NCBI RefSeq assembly: GCF_004011695.2
Contig: NC_082408.1
Span: 605,501-669,500, forward strand
Length of the DNA stretch: 64,000 nt
Source: Ascochyta rabiei
Taxonomy: Eukaryota > Ascomycota > Dothideomycetes > Pleosporales > Didymellaceae
Direction of reading: 5' to 3'
Below the pieces are notes generated by a model. It was not told where the DNA came from and searched no databases. It was given only the letters and a program-made list of their open reading frames with translations. The position numbers and the translations under genes were made by a program. Shown here piece after piece: positions 1-11,575 of the stretch. Position 1 is the stretch's first letter; the number at the start of each line of letters is the position of its first letter.

Positions 1-115
1 TGTGTTTTGTCCTTCACCACTGTCTTTACACATATTGTACATTGTTCACATCTGTTCAACTACGCCGACGACCGTCTTCAATATCGCCGCTCGAGAACAT
101 CCTTGTCGCGACAGC

Positions 116-2758
116 ATGTCATTTCCTTCAGCTAGTTCGGGTGTTGGCCATGGTCGTCCCACATCCACGACGCCCGATCAGCACGTCAGTAACTTCGCGT
201 CTCCTCAAACGTCCGTCGGCTTCCAAGATCAGCGTCTTCACCACGAGACACCCTATGATCAGTATACACCAGCTGCGCAGTTCGGTAATGATCATGACTA
301 TCAACCATATGTGCCTCAACACGACATGGGAAGCGCGTGGAACGCTGGATTATCTGGCTTTGACAGTTCTTCAGAGGATCCTCTCGCCCGCCTTCTCGAT
401 GCAACCGGTGCAACTACACATTTCCCTGCTTCTGTCGTCAACGAAGCGCAACACAGACCCGCCGCTGGCTCTGCACTCGACATCAGCACAGGGTTTGCAT
501 CCTTGAACCCTTCGACCGTACCAGTCCAGCCAGAATTCGATGCTGGACAGCTGAACTTCGGTCCCCGCTTCTCAATACCGGTCGACAATGCCTTTGCTCA
601 GGAAGTCGATCCCCATTCGCTCTTCGACAGCTCCGGTGCAGATTCAGGCTCAGCAGTTCATGCTGCCCTGTCCAAGCGGGAGCCGTTCCACAGGTTCTTT
701 GCCGGTGAAGATCCGCTACACTGGGCAAGATCCGCATTCCATCTTGGACTTGCGGCCCCGCCTCGCCAGTGTTCAATTCAGATCGGAGGCGAATTGATCA
801 ACTTTTGGCTACCGACCCAGAAGGATTACAATGAGTGGGACTTAGCCGATGTCTCTTATCTCATGCAACGTTGCGACACTTTGAGGATTGAAGTGAATTG
901 GCAGGCTTTGGACACTTACGGCTTTCAAGTTCGACCATTGGTGGGATTTACTCCGATGGGAGGGTATGACTATCGACCAGTTGCACAGCATCTCCCTCGG
1001 CCAGCTCCTCTGCAAGTCCCAGCTGGCAACCCCAGTCCACTCCAGGGCCTCCAAGTGCCGCTCATGCACTTCCCTCAACCTTTGGAACAGAACACGGTAC
1101 CCCAGCAGCCTCAGATGGCGCAGCAAAATCAGCAGCACGTTCAGGTATCACCATTGAATCATGGTCACTCCCAGGTCGTACAGCCTCATGGAGCTTCAAA
1201 CGCTCCATCGCAGAGCCAAGATGCAACGCACAGCTATCAGGTTGTGCCAACTGCGCTGCCCCAACAGTCTCATACAGTACCTGCTCCACGGCAGGAGAAG
1301 AAGCGTAAGGCTCGCAAGCGTAAAGTTCACAATGCCCACGCCATGATGCAGCCTTCAGGCAATGTGAAGAAGGCTGCTGATGCTATTATCGAACTGCCTA
1401 CGGCGGACGATCGCAGGCAGCACCAGAGGAATCTTGAGATGGCTTGGTGGGATCCCAAAGTCGACAACAGCACCGTTCCCGAGACCGACGAGGATCAACA
1501 CGCCTACGTGAAGATCCTGAAGGAGGCCATGCTGGACACCAGTCAAGCCAAGGACTCACAAGAGCCAAACACGTCCTTCACCAAGCGCTGGTCAGCGGCA
1601 GCTCTGACCATACATGGCTATCCGATAGCGACAGCGGAGATGGAAGCCACCTGCTGGGACCTCGTCGAGATGACTGTGAAACTACACAAGGACGGACCCG
1701 GGTTCCTCAAAGTCCACGACCAGCGACTCCAAGACAAGCTCGAAGCGGAGCAAGACCTGACGTTCCAGCAGCGCATCGACACCATGGTCACAGTCATGCT
1801 TCTCTCCAAGGCTAGAGTTGACAAATTGCTGAAGCACGAGAATCTTGGAAGCTTTGTCGGGCATCCTATGGATATCTTGAAGTCGACGCTGGGGAACCGT
1901 GGGCACAACATCAGGCGTAAAGATCAGAACCAGCGAGGTAAGAGGGCGCAGAAGGAGGATGCAGAGCGCGCCGCTGCCGCTGCCGCTGGTTCTGGTGTTG
2001 CCGCAGACGGCGCTCAAGCTGCGGAAGAGGTCGAAGAGGAGGGGAAGAAGGCCGATGAAGCAGAGGAGAAGTCGCGAGACGAAGGTGAAGACGAAAGGGC
2101 AGGATTAGAAAGGAAGGACGACAACAACGACGACGATGATGACGACGAGGGTGATAACGGCGGCAGTGGTATGGCTGCTCGTAGATCTCTTGCTGACACA
2201 AACAACGTGGTTGACCGTAAAGACGCCAGTCTCTCAGAAAGCCAGAACAATGGCCGCAATAGCACTGGCAGATCGCAGCGTCAACCGTCGAACGCGAGAA
2301 GCCATCGAGCGGGCAAGCAGTCACCGTCATCGGGCAGGTCCTCAACAAGACATGGGACACACACGCCCTTCCCATCGCGAGGGCACACTACACCCGTGAT
2401 CGATCAACACCCCCCAGCGCGACCGGCTGCGAGTCCAGCTGCTCAGCGACCACGTCCAGCACCTCAGCCTGTTGCATCACCCCTCGCACCGTCTGGCGCC
2501 AGTCGCAAGCGACCCTCCACCAGCCACCACGAACTCAGCCAGCCTTCGTCGCCAAAGCACTCTCGCAGCGCCTCATACACTGCGTCAGACGACGAGGTCA
2601 TCTACGATGCGCCTCGCGCTTCTTCAGGGCCGTCATCTCCAGGCAAGCGCCGCTCCCCCGACGCCAACCTCGACGACACATACACTCGACACAAGAGCGC
2701 TCGCACCGTCGACCGTCAAATAATCGCGCCGAGACGCAGCCGTCGACCTCCTCCATAG
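116..2758 (+). CDS. Low-complexity, probably nuclear protein of unknown function (880 aa)
   Basis: I do not recognise this family. A single uninterrupted frame runs from ATG 116 to the TAG at 2756-2758; the frame is also open upstream to the window edge but has no ATG there, so 116 is chosen. The N-terminal 380 residues are rich in S, Q, P and H. A strongly basic patch (EKKRKARKRKVHNAH) looks like a nuclear localisation signal. It is followed by the only folded-looking part, about residues 405-610, which is helical and charged and contains LEMAWWDPKVD. Then come an Ala/Glu/Lys stretch, an acidic run of Asp (DDNNDDDDDDEG) and a Ser/Pro/Arg-rich tail. This layout suggests a chromatin or transcription-associated protein, but that is inference. 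An intron inside the low-complexity parts cannot be excluded. Confidence 0.7.
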   Translation: MSFPSASSGVGHGRPTSTTPDQHVSNFASPQTSVGFQDQRLHHETPYDQYTPAAQFGNDHDYQPYVPQHDMGSAWNAGLSGFDSSSEDPLARLLDATGATTHFPASVVNEAQHRPAAGSALDISTGFASLNPSTVPVQPEFDAGQLNFGPRFSIPVDNAFAQEVDPHSLFDSSGADSGSAVHAALSKREPFHRFFAGEDPLHWARSAFHLGLAAPPRQCSIQIGGELINFWLPTQKDYNEWDLADVSYLMQRCDTLRIEVNWQALDTYGFQVRPLVGFTPMGGYDYRPVAQHLPRPAPLQVPAGNPSPLQGLQVPLMHFPQPLEQNTVPQQPQMAQQNQQHVQVSPLNHGHSQVVQPHGASNAPSQSQDATHSYQVVPTALPQQSHTVPAPRQEKKRKARKRKVHNAHAMMQPSGNVKKAADAIIELPTADDRRQHQRNLEMAWWDPKVDNSTVPETDEDQHAYVKILKEAMLDTSQAKDSQEPNTSFTKRWSAAALTIHGYPIATAEMEATCWDLVEMTVKLHKDGPGFLKVHDQRLQDKLEAEQDLTFQQRIDTMVTVMLLSKARVDKLLKHENLGSFVGHPMDILKSTLGNRGHNIRRKDQNQRGKRAQKEDAERAAAAAAGSGVAADGAQAAEEVEEEGKKADEAEEKSRDEGEDERAGLERKDDNNDDDDDDEGDNGGSGMAARRSLADTNNVVDRKDASLSESQNNGRNSTGRSQRQPSNARSHRAGKQSPSSGRSSTRHGTHTPFPSRGHTTPVIDQHPPARPAASPAAQRPRPAPQPVASPLAPSGASRKRPSTSHHELSQPSSPKHSRSASYTASDDEVIYDAPRASSGPSSPGKRRSPDANLDDTYTRHKSARTVDRQIIAPRRSRRPPP

Positions 2759-3646
2759 AGTAGTGTTGGTGGAGGAGATGGGTTGGGTGTTGTTTGTGCT
2801 GTTTTGTCTTGGGTATGCTGTCAGGATAGGATCTATTTTATTTTATTTCGCTTTGCATCAGACGGAGTTCCTTATGAGCGCTGTAGCGAGATACCCCTTT
2901 CTTGGACAGACGATGTTTGGTCTGCCAGCGGAGGTGAGAGTGGAGGGAGTTACAACGGGTGGGGTGTTCGATATTCTTACAGACAAACGCTGTCTGGCTC
3001 GCTGGGGCGGGTGAGGAGGATAGATGGTATAACAGCATGACTTAATGCAGAAGGAAGTGTGCTCTTACAGTAACTAGCATGGGCATATAACATGGTAGCT
3101 TGTGGTGTTCACATCTGAGACTCGCCGCCAGCAGACGAGCAATCCATTGATCGCTAAGCACAAGTGCGAGGATTTGATGAAGGGACGACGAGGAACTGAT
3201 TGGTCTACGCTGCAAGGTTATGCGCGAACAAGTCATCGAGAACTGCAAAAACAGTCCTAGGCGGTCTGTCGTCTATCAGAAGAGGACATCGTAGACTGAA
3301 TCCACGGTGTTGATTCCCACATTGACAGGTGGGTCTAGATCCAACAGGGGTTGTTCGCTAATCTACATCGATCTGGAGCTCGGCGATCCAGGGACCACAT
3401 GCGTCATCGATCGGATCGCGAACGCGACGCGACTGAACGGAACAATTAATGTTTTTCATCACTGTCGCCTTTCCTTCTGCACGTTAGAAACGAAAATTCC
3501 AGTGACTGGTTTCGCTGCGAGTCGATAACGTGCGCCCTGCGACTAAACATTTGTGTGTACTTTTAACAGCACCAGCAAAGACATTGATTGCGCCACTCAC
3601 ACCCCAACCCCGACTTCAAGACTTCTGTGAGAGAGACTTTAAGACA
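2759..3646. other. Intergenic, between unknown gene and photolyase
   Basis: No gene seen. The last part (about 3450-3646) is the photolyase leader. The frame is open upstream of the photolyase ATG back to 3530 without an ATG, and a pyrimidine tract followed by AACAG at about 3564-3570 could be the 3' end of a leader intron. Confidence 0.5.
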
Positions 3647-5643
3647 ATGCCGCCCAAACGCAAAGCTCCCGTACCGGCAAATGCAGTGTCTGCGAATAAT
3701 TACACCGACCCGTTCGGCGACCGCGCAAACAAGCGCTCCCGGATCTCGAAGCCCCTACCAAACGCGCCCAAAAGCGAAGCCCCGCCCGAGCCACTGACGG
3801 CGCGGAACGCAGAGAACGGCGGGCCGGGGGAGAAGGTTGCAGTGGAAGCCACCAACGCAGAACGACGAGAAGGAGAGGGAACCAAAGAGGAGGAAGACAT
3901 TGTATTCGACCACTCGCGCCCAGAAGAGCGCAGTGGAATCGTAGACCGCCGGTACTATCCCGCCGAGATGAGCAACGAGCGATGTGCGCAATACAATGCG
4001 AACGAGATACCGCGGCCGATAGAGCGACTGCAAGCTGCCATCGAGACCACAGCGTCGAGTCGAGCTGCGCTCCGCGACGCAAAGGCTGATGGCGCGGTGC
4101 TGCACTGGTTCAAGCACGATCTGCGCGTGCGCGACAACACGGGCCTAAGCAAGGCAAGTGCACGGGCGAAAGAGACGGGGAAGGGTGTGATAGGAGTGTG
4201 GATTCTGAGTCCGCAGGATTGGGAAGCCCATTTGGTGTCCCCTGCGAAATGCGATTTCGAACTGCGCTCCGTGGCGGCGCTGCAACAGGAACTGGCGGAG
4301 CTGGACATACCGTTGCACATTGAGGTTGTGGAGAAGCGCAAGGAGGTGCCGACGCGGCTGGTGCAGATGGCGAAGCAGTGGGGCGTGAAGAGCGTGTTTT
4401 GCAATATCGAATACGAGCCCGATGAGCTGCGGCGCGAGGAGAAACTGGTCAACTTGATGCTGCAGGAGGGCGTTGAGTTTGCGCCGCAGCACGATGATTG
4501 CGCCGTCCCGCCCGGTACGCTGAAGACAGGCGGGGGCAAACAGTATGCGGTGTACAGCCCGTGGTATCGCAGCTGGGTCAGCTACCTACATGCGCATCCG
4601 CATGTTCTCGATGAGCGGCCGATGCCAGCAAGAAACCTACCGGGCTTTCGAGAGCAGTACAAACACCTGTTCGATGCGAAGGTTCCTGTAGCGCCGGAAA
4701 GCAAACGACTTACAGATGAAGATAGAGAACGCCTCCGCCACCTCTACCCCGCCGGGGAAGCAGCTGCTCTGGAACGGTTAGAGCGATTCCTGAAAGAGAA
4801 GATTGGGATGTATAAAGATACTCGAAACTTCCCGAGCAAGAACAGCACCGCGAGGCTCAGCGTCCACCACGCATCTGGCACCCTCGCAGCACGCACTAGC
4901 GTCCGCCTTGCGCGCGAAGTGAACACGACGCGGAAGCTCGACGGCGGGATCCAAGGCATCCAGAGCTGGATATCCGAGGTTGCGTGGCGCGACTTCTACC
5001 GCCACGTATTGTGTCACTGGCCGTACGTCTGGTAAGTCATCATACATACCGCGCCTCCCAAAGCAATGCTAACGGCTACTCCAGCATGCACAAACCGTTC
5101 AAATTCGAATACACAAACATCGCCTGGGAGTACTCCGACCCCCACCTGCAAGCCTGGAAGACCGGACAGACAGGCTACCCTCTAGTCGACGCAGCGATGC
5201 GCTGCATGAACACGACAGCCTACATGCACAACCGGCTGCGCATGGTAACAGCCTCCTTCCTTGCCAAACATCTCCTCCTGGACTGGCGGCTAGGGGAGCA
5301 GCACTTTATGCTCTCCTTCATCGACGGCGACTTCAGCGCCAACAACGGCGGCTGGGGGTTTGCGAGCTCGACAGGGGTAGATCCGCAGCCGTACTTCCGC
5401 GTCTTTAATCCGTGGCTGCAGAGCGAGAAGTTCGATGCCGAGGGCGAGTTCATCAGGATGTGGGTTCCTGAGCTCAAGGGTATTGAGGGAAAGGATATTC
5501 ATAATCCGTATGCCAAGGCTGGGACCAAGGCGGCGTTGCTCGCGGAGCGGAATGGGTACCCGAGGCCGATTGTTGAGCACCGGTTTGCAAGGGAGAGGTG
5601 TTTGGAGAGGTTCAAGGCGGGGATTGGGAGGGTGACGGCGTAG
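3647..5643 (+). CDS. phr1: Class I CPD photolyase (deoxyribodipyrimidine photo-lyase)
   Basis: Light-driven repair of cyclobutane pyrimidine dimers using FADH-. Two exons, 3647-5031 and 5085-5643, joined across a 53-nt GTAAGT...CCAG intron with a GCTAAC branch point; the join restores WPYVCMHKPFKFEY. The 647-residue product has a 150-residue fungal-type N-terminal extension beginning MPPKRKAPV (NLS-like). The alpha/beta antenna domain starts near VLHWFKHDLRVRDN (residue about 151), and the helical FAD domain carries WISEVAWRDFYRHV, GYPLVDAAMR, MHNRLRM, DWRLGEQ and NNGGWGF, then PYFRVFNP. These match the CPD-photolyase core rather than plant cryptochromes or 6-4 enzymes. The ATG at 3647 is the first in frame after a leader that has no other in-frame ATG. 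The gene is convergent with the MARVEL gene downstream. Confidence 0.95.
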
Positions 5644-6059
5644 GTGGGTTGTTCGAATAGGGAAATCCGGACAACCTGGATATATGTGGACTGCTCGCGA
5701 TGTCAGTGTAAATGCAAAGTATGAGGAGAAGTGGTACGAATAATGTTTCGTGACTGAGGCGGATATGATGCATTGTCAGCCAGAACGTGGATGCATAGAT
5801 GAGTAGACAAGAGAGAAGAAGACCAATGATGATCAGCGAAGTTTTTGATTCATTACCATTATTGCCCTGCAATATCTGCATCCTATGAATCGGTAGCGAC
5901 AGTGTGTAAAGCAAATCCCAACGCCGCGCAATGCATACGTTTTGTGATTTAGATAGACAGAATAGAACGAGCTGAGAAAGAACCAGCCTAGACAGTGCGC
6001 ACCGTGGTTTGTTCAATTGGGCCTTGATTGCGAACAAATGCAAAGCTGCTGGTACAAGT
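5644..6059. other. Convergent intergenic 3' ends
   Basis: Lies between the stop of the photolyase (+) and the stop of the MARVEL-type gene (-). No coding signal seen; it should hold both 3' UTRs. Confidence 0.5.
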
Positions 6060-6756
6060 TCAAGCCTCCTCAACGCTCTTGGGCGCTGGGGTGGCCTTCT
6101 TGTTCTTGTACCAGAGGGTGGGCAGAAGGGCGCAGGAAGTGGTGAAAAGAATGCTGCTGGAGTTAGTAAAAAGGCTGTAATACACAAATCAGACATACCA
6201 AAGAGCGACGCTGAGACCCCAGACGGTCTTCGCTTGAAAGCAGTTGCTCTTCGTGGCGCCCGCCCAGTGCGTCATGTCCAGGCCGCTGCCGTCCTGGTTG
6301 AGGTTCTGGGTGGTGGCTGTGACAAAGGCATAGGCGTTGGCCGTATCGGCCTCGTAGGATGACTTGCCGATGACATAGCAGTTGAGGTAGCTCATGGGCT
6401 TGCCGAGGGTGACGGCGCAGACGATGAAGGCGATGAGCAGGAGCGAGTCGACGCCGGCCATGATGAGGAGGCCGAGGTTGGCGAACGAGTAGTAGTAGCC
6501 GACGCTGACCATGATGTACAGCGTTGCGATGCAGGCCTGGCGGTATTAGGATGCGTGGTTGTAGGATAGCTTCAAAAATGCTCACCACACTGAGTGTACC
6601 GACGAACTCTTTGGGGGGCTCGATGCCGGTGACAACGATCATCTGGACAAAGTTGCTGCAGATGCCGATGACAATGACCATGGCAAGCGCCTGGAGAATT
6701 CGGACGAGGAGGAACATCTTGCTCAGAGGCATGGCACCGTAGCTGGGGACAGGCAT
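6060..6756 (-). CDS. MARVEL-domain-like four-helix membrane protein
   Basis: Three exons on the minus strand: 6756-6586, 6536-6199 and 6156-6060, with introns of 49 nt (GTGAGC...CCAG) and 42 nt (GTATGT...CCAG, branch ACTAAC). The 201-residue product has four hydrophobic segments: KMFLLVRILQALAMVIVIGI, then VACIATLYIMVSVGYYYSFA, then LGLLIMAGVDSLLLIAFIVC, and LSVALCSILFTTSCALLPTL near the C-terminus. It ends in a short cytosolic KKATPAPKSVEEA tail. This is the usual size and layout of the small fungal MARVEL family linked to membrane domains and secretion. The ATG at 6756 (MPVPSYG) was preferred over 6825; 6732 (MPLSKMF) is an equally reasonable start. The exact function is unknown. Confidence 0.85.
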
Positions 6757-8065
6757 GTTGGCGGGTGTTGAAGGGCTTGAAAGTGTTGCCGGATTGAAGG
6801 TGTCGTGAGATTGAAGATGTTGCAAGGCTGAAGGTGCTGCAAAGACTGAGGAGTGATCCGTGAGAAAGTTTGGATGCGATCAACGCTTTTGTAAAGAGTG
6901 TTGGTATGGAAAGAAGAGGATTTGACCAAGGAGACAAGGAATCGCAAGGAAAGAGCAAAGGAAACAGAAGTGATGAGCTGGCTGTTGGTTGTTTGATGCT
7001 TCTACCACGTCGAAAGACAGATGTCTTATATACCAACTCACGCTCAACCGTACCTTTTCACAAAGTCACCTAGCATGTCAATGTTGGAGTTGCTATTCTT
7101 GCCTGTGGGCGTCTGGACCTCTGTTGTTTCAGGGCATCTTGAGTAGTCGCTGGTGGTACCAATGAGAGGCTCGAAGCGCGGTGCGTCAAGAAATGTCCGA
7201 GCTGCGCTTGGACGCAGGGCAGCGGCTACAGACAACGAGACCTGTTACGGCGAACGTCAGTTCGATGACGGCCACTCACAAACGAGGAGCGCTGATGGTG
7301 CCTGGGTGCATTGGCCAAGTTGCTCTGCAGAAATGAGTGGACGGGAGACGACTGCGGCTGTCGCTGTGGTTCCCCGGTCCCAGCTCGACTGCCCGACCAG
7401 CCTCGCGCGCGGGAGCTATGCTTAGACTTGTTGAGGCTCAATCAGATGCACGAGGGCATGAGCTCAGTCCCCAGTGCAGCGATGTGTGTGGTGATGTTGG
7501 TGTTGATGCAGACATGTGCGGCCAGACCGTGGGTGGTGGATCAATGGCCTCGGCGTGTAAGCGCAGAGCTCTGCACACGTTGGCTGAAGACGGCCGCTGG
7601 TGGTGAATGGTGGAGCTGATGCACGCTGTACAGACGAGGCGCAGGCCTCAGGTGGTGGTGCAGATTGATTGCTGATCAACGCGTACTGCGTAGCTGGTCT
7701 GTAGCCTGAGAAGAGAAGACGCGCCGAAGCCTGACGTCATTGCGAACAACACCACACTGCCTGGCTTTTGCCAGGCAACACTACGCTGAAGACGAGATCA
7801 CGTCAGGCTGTGTTGCTCGCGTCGGACCGTCGGAGTAATGGAGTATTCGTGCCCGGAGTGATGGAAGGCTCGGTGCACATGTTCTCTCCGCGTCTGCGGC
7901 GCGGCACGCCCTAGACGCGCCGGGGCAGGTACAACCGCGCCATGCCGACAGCTGGGGGAGATAGCGGTAGCCACTGCTCACGACAATGCCGACGATAAGT
8001 GTCACGAGACGCCTTGGGGGCTCCCTTGGATCTCTGGGCCTCTCTCTCCCCTCTCCCCTCCCAGC
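6757..8065. other. Divergent intergenic region (MARVEL gene / amidase)
   Basis: About 1.3 kb with no convincing gene; the many short frames lack family features or splice continuity. It should contain the promoters of the minus-strand MARVEL gene and the plus-strand amidase. Confidence 0.5.
7025..7034 (-). promoter_or_regulatory. TATA-like element upstream of the MARVEL gene
   Basis: CTTATATACC on the plus strand reads as a TATATAAG box on the minus strand, about 270 bp upstream of the chosen ATG. Function is inferred only from sequence and position. Confidence 0.35.
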
Positions 8066-9867
8066 ATGATCACGATGGGTCTCTTAGAGTATAGAAAGCA
8101 CCGGGTCGACTGGTAGGCACCTCCAGGCTCAAGCTCCCCACACCTGCTTATCGTCCGTGTCACAGCCAGCGCAAGCAGCACGAGCGCGCGACCAAGATCG
8201 CGAGCCTGCCTGCGACCTACAGCTACCCCCTGACGCCGCAAGAGCGCCGCCTCCTCGCCAAGCCCATCCAGGAGCTCGTCCAAGATGTGCAGAAGAACGT
8301 CACCAGCCCCGTCGACCTCCTCCGCGCGTACGCCAAGGTCACGCTCAAGGCGCACGAGAAGACCAACTGCGCGACCGAGATCCTCTTCCCCGAGGCCGAA
8401 GAATGGGCCGCCAAGGAGTGCAACCTGAAGGGCCCACTCGCTGGCATCCCCGTCTCGCTCAAGGACTCGGTGCAGGTGAAGGGCTTCGACATCAGCGTCG
8501 GCTTCTCCACGCACACTGGGAAGCCGTATGCTGCCGACGGGCCCATGGTGCGCCTCCTCAAGGACGCCGGCGCCGTGCCCTTTGTCAAGACCAACCTGCC
8601 CACCACCCTCCTCTCCTTCGAGTCCACCAACGACGTCTGGGGCCGCACCACCAACCCCCACAACGCCGCCTACTCGCCCGGCGGCTCTACCGGCGGCGAG
8701 TCCGCTCTGCTTGCCTTTGGAGGGAGCCGCATTGGCATTGGCAGCGACGTCGCGGGGAGTGTGCGTGTTCCTGCGCACTTCAGCGGCTGCTACTCGATCC
8801 GCTGCAGTACAGGGCGCTGGCCCAAGATGGGCATGAACACCGCTATGCCCGGCCAGGAAGCCATTCCCTCCGTCTTCAGCCCCATGGCCCGCACGCTCAA
8901 CGATCTCACCTACTTCACCCGCAGCCTGATCCAGTGCAAGCCCTGGGACTACGATTACACCGTCCACCCGCTCGCCTGGCGCCAGGAGCTGGAAGATGAG
9001 TACAGAGACAAGAAGGTGCTCAGAGTCGGCGTCATGCGCACTGACGGCGTCGTCGATCCATCGCCCGCCTGCGCCCGCGCCCTCAGCCTGGTCGCCGACG
9101 CCCTGCGCGCAGAGGGCCACGAGGTCTTCGACGTGTCCCCGCCGTCTCCCTTTGAAGCGCTCAAGCTGGCCTCCCACCTGCTCCTCTCCGACGGCGGGCA
9201 GACGTTCATGTCCTTTTTCCGCACAGGCGAATGGAACGACCTCGGTGCGGCAGTCATGGTGCGCTACATGCGCCTCCCGCGCTTCGTCAAGAAGCTGCAC
9301 TACTGGTGGGTCAAGTACGTCCGCCGCGACCGCATCTGGGCCGACCTGATCAAGGACTGGAGTCCCAAATCCGCCTACGAGTACTGGCAGCTCGCCGGCA
9401 GGCGCGAGACATACAAGGCGCAGTTCTACGACTGGTGGAACACGCAGGACATGGACGCCATGCTCGTTCCCCCCAACGCTACGCCCGCCGTGCCGCACGG
9501 AGGCATGCACGACGCCGTTAGTTCGTGCGGCTACACGTTCCTCTTCAACCTGGTACGTACCGTCTTGCAACCTCGGCCCTCGACCTACTGACTTGAACAG
9601 CTCGACTACTCCGCCGGCGTGCTCCCCGTGACCCACGTCGACGCGGTCGCCGACGCGCTCCCTGCAACGTTCAAATTCAAGCAGCTCAATGGCATCGCAC
9701 AGGGCGCGTACAAGCACTACGACGCCGCCAAGATGGCCGGTCTACCCGTCGGCGTGCAAGTCGTGGGGCGAAGACTGCAGGAGGAAAAAGTGCTCGCCAT
9801 CATGGAGCGGGCCGAAGACGCACTAGACAAGCATGGTGGGCGATACACATTACTCGAGGTAGACTAG
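8066..9867 (+). CDS. Amidase-signature-family amidase (acetamidase-like)
   Basis: Hydrolyses a carboxylic amide; the substrate is not deducible. Three exons: 8066-8112, 8166-9552 and 9601-9867 (introns 53 and 48 nt, GTAGGC...ACAG and GTACGT...ACAG), giving 566 residues, normal for fungal amidases. The complete Ser-cisSer-Lys triad is visible: K115 in VSLKDSVQV, S190 in GGSTGGES and S214 in DVAGSVRVP. Its 75- and 24-residue spacings are the family standard. The first exon encodes only 15 residues and is the least certain part; ATG 8075 is an alternative. The C-terminal exon continues LDYSAGVLPVTHVD and ends GGRYTLLEVD. No signal peptide is seen, so a cytosolic enzyme is likely. It is tail-to-tail with the GFA-fold gene. 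Confidence 0.92.
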
Positions 9868-9941
9868 CCAGCGTAGCCAGCGTAGCCATCATAACCAGCG
9901 TAGCCATCATAACCATGTCACATTGCATTGCATTGCATTGC
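9868..9941. repeat. Short degenerate tandem repeats after the amidase stop
   Basis: Immediately after the stop there are repeated AGCGTAGCC / ATCATAACC units (about 9868-9915) and then a (CATTG)n run near 9919-9940. They lie in the short space between two convergent genes. Confidence 0.6.
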
Positions 9942-9984
9942 CTATACCGATGCTCTTTCCCATTCGAACAAGTCAATTGTACAT

Positions 9985-10614
9985 CTACGAAGGCGGCATC
10001 GCGTCAAACGACTGCGCAACCTCCTTCTCCCACCCAAGCCTCACCTTGCAGTAAATCTCGGCTGCGGGCGCAAACTTCTCCATCCCCTCGTCCAGCAGTC
10101 CCGTGCGCAGGACGATGCTATCCGGGCCCAGCGCTTCCTGCGCGTGGTATACGTGCGTCGTGCACGTGGGGCGGTAGTAGCAGTAAACGCTCTTGCCTGG
10201 AATCGATCGTAACATCAGCAGCGAGCTCGTGATGACGGGACAAAGCGGTGAGGTGTAGAGGTGAAGTAGTAGCGTGTGGAGAAGGCGAGACGTACCAGAA
10301 TCGCCCTTGTAGGTGTATTTGCCCAGGCTGTCGCCTCCCTTTGCAAAGGACAGGTTCTTGGCCGGGATGATTTGGTTCAGCGTGTAGGTGGAGCCGGAGA
10401 GCTGCTTGCAGGTGTTGCAGTGGCTGGATGGAGGGTGTCAGACAGCCATGGCTCTAGCACCCAATTGGTTTTGGTTGATGGGAGAGCGGCGGCAGAGAAC
10501 GATACGGAGAAGGGCTGATGGAGCTCACCACAGGATATGCGCCTGCTGATCCTTCTCCAGCGTGGCCGTCCACTCAGTAGCGCCGCAGTGGCAGTGACCC
10601 TTGAAGTTGGACAT
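9985..10614 (-). CDS. GFA / CENP-V-fold zinc protein
   Basis: Three exons on the minus strand: 10614-10529, 10423-10296 and 10196-9985 (introns 105 and 99 nt; donors GTGAGC and GTACGT), giving 141 residues. The zinc ligand pattern of the Gfa-like family is present: CHC at residues 8-10 (GHCHCGATEW), then CHCNTC at about 29-34 followed by KQLSGS, and a late YRPTC. Members are annotated as glutathione-dependent formaldehyde-activating or S-(hydroxymethyl)glutathione synthase-like, but most fungal members have no proven reaction, so no substrate is assigned. The stop TAG is at 9985-9987. The protein is short, without a signal peptide or membrane segment. Confidence 0.9.
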
Positions 10615-10722
10615 ATTGTGTATTGTATCCTCGAGGTTCCGAGATTCCGAGATCCTGATTGGCAAATGGCAATTACACAGGTCAACGAGAAACCAACAAG
10701 GTCCTCAGCAGCTGCAGCTCAG

Positions 10723-10734
10723 GGTATTTATACC
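10723..10734 (-). promoter_or_regulatory. TATA-like element upstream of the GFA gene
   Basis: GGTATTTATACC on the plus strand reads GGTATAAATACC on the minus strand, about 110 bp upstream of the ATG at 10614, a normal core promoter distance once a short leader is allowed. Confidence 0.45.
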
Positions 10735-11575
10735 GCTCCACCCATCCTGCTGCGCGATCAACAGCAGCATCAGATAACGCCCAGGGAACAGCAGGATTCC
10801 AAATCCAGCTCTTTCTCTACGCAGACTAGAGGGGCCCTTGAGCGGGATGGTGCTAGCCCCACCCCCCGCGACCGCCCGGGATGCGCGCCTGTTGACGTAG
10901 CGCCCGTCCGCGAGGGGAGCGGTGCGGTGCGTGGGATTCCAGACCAAGCTGCGACCTGCCTTCCTTCACCTTGTCTCGAGATCCAAAGGTGCAGATGGCC
11001 TGTCCATCTGGATTACCTTCAGCAATGTAGAAATGCAGCTCGTAACCTCATGGCGCGCTGTACACATGTCGGATTCCGCCTGCATTGCAACTGCGCATAG
11101 CTGCGCAGAGGCAGACCGGCTGAGGTGAGGTGTAAGCTTGGGCCACCCTCCGTGCGGGGCTGCGAGAGCTGGATTGGGCTTGGTGCGGCAACCTGGAGCG
11201 TGTCGAGCTGCGGGTCCGTCGTCTCGAGCCCACAGGCGCGGGCCATAGGTAACCGAGCGTAGCTACACTGGCAGACGGACATGTTCTGCTGCCTCTTGGG
11301 AGGTCCAGGCGTGGTTTGGTCGCTTGTCGAGATGGTGGATCGTGCGGTTGGGGTGGGTAGGTGGATGATTGTCTCTTTGCGTCTTGCCTCCACGGGATAC
11401 TCTGATCTCCTTTTCACATGGAATTCAGAGAATTCTTACGTCCAGTCGACTTTCGAGACTTCAAGTGCAGCCACATGTATAGATCCTTGACTCGACGGCC
11501 AGCATGGGACCTGCAGATACGTTTGATAGTGTGCTCAATACCCCTGGTTCCGGTAAAGTCACAACTGTAGCGGCC

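Noticed and set aside
3530..3646. Upstream extension of the photolyase giving a mitochondrial presequence
   Set aside because: The frame is open but has no ATG; it would need a GTG start, and a leader intron acceptor is equally likely there.
8002..9717. A 571-codon open frame on the minus strand across the amidase
   Set aside because: Antisense shadow of GC-rich amidase coding sequence; the plus strand holds the complete catalytic triad and splice continuity.
9985..10614. A tRNA or other RNA gene in the amidase-msrA interval
   Set aside because: No B-box-like GGTTCRANYCC with matching acceptor stem was found; the interval instead encodes the GFA-fold protein.
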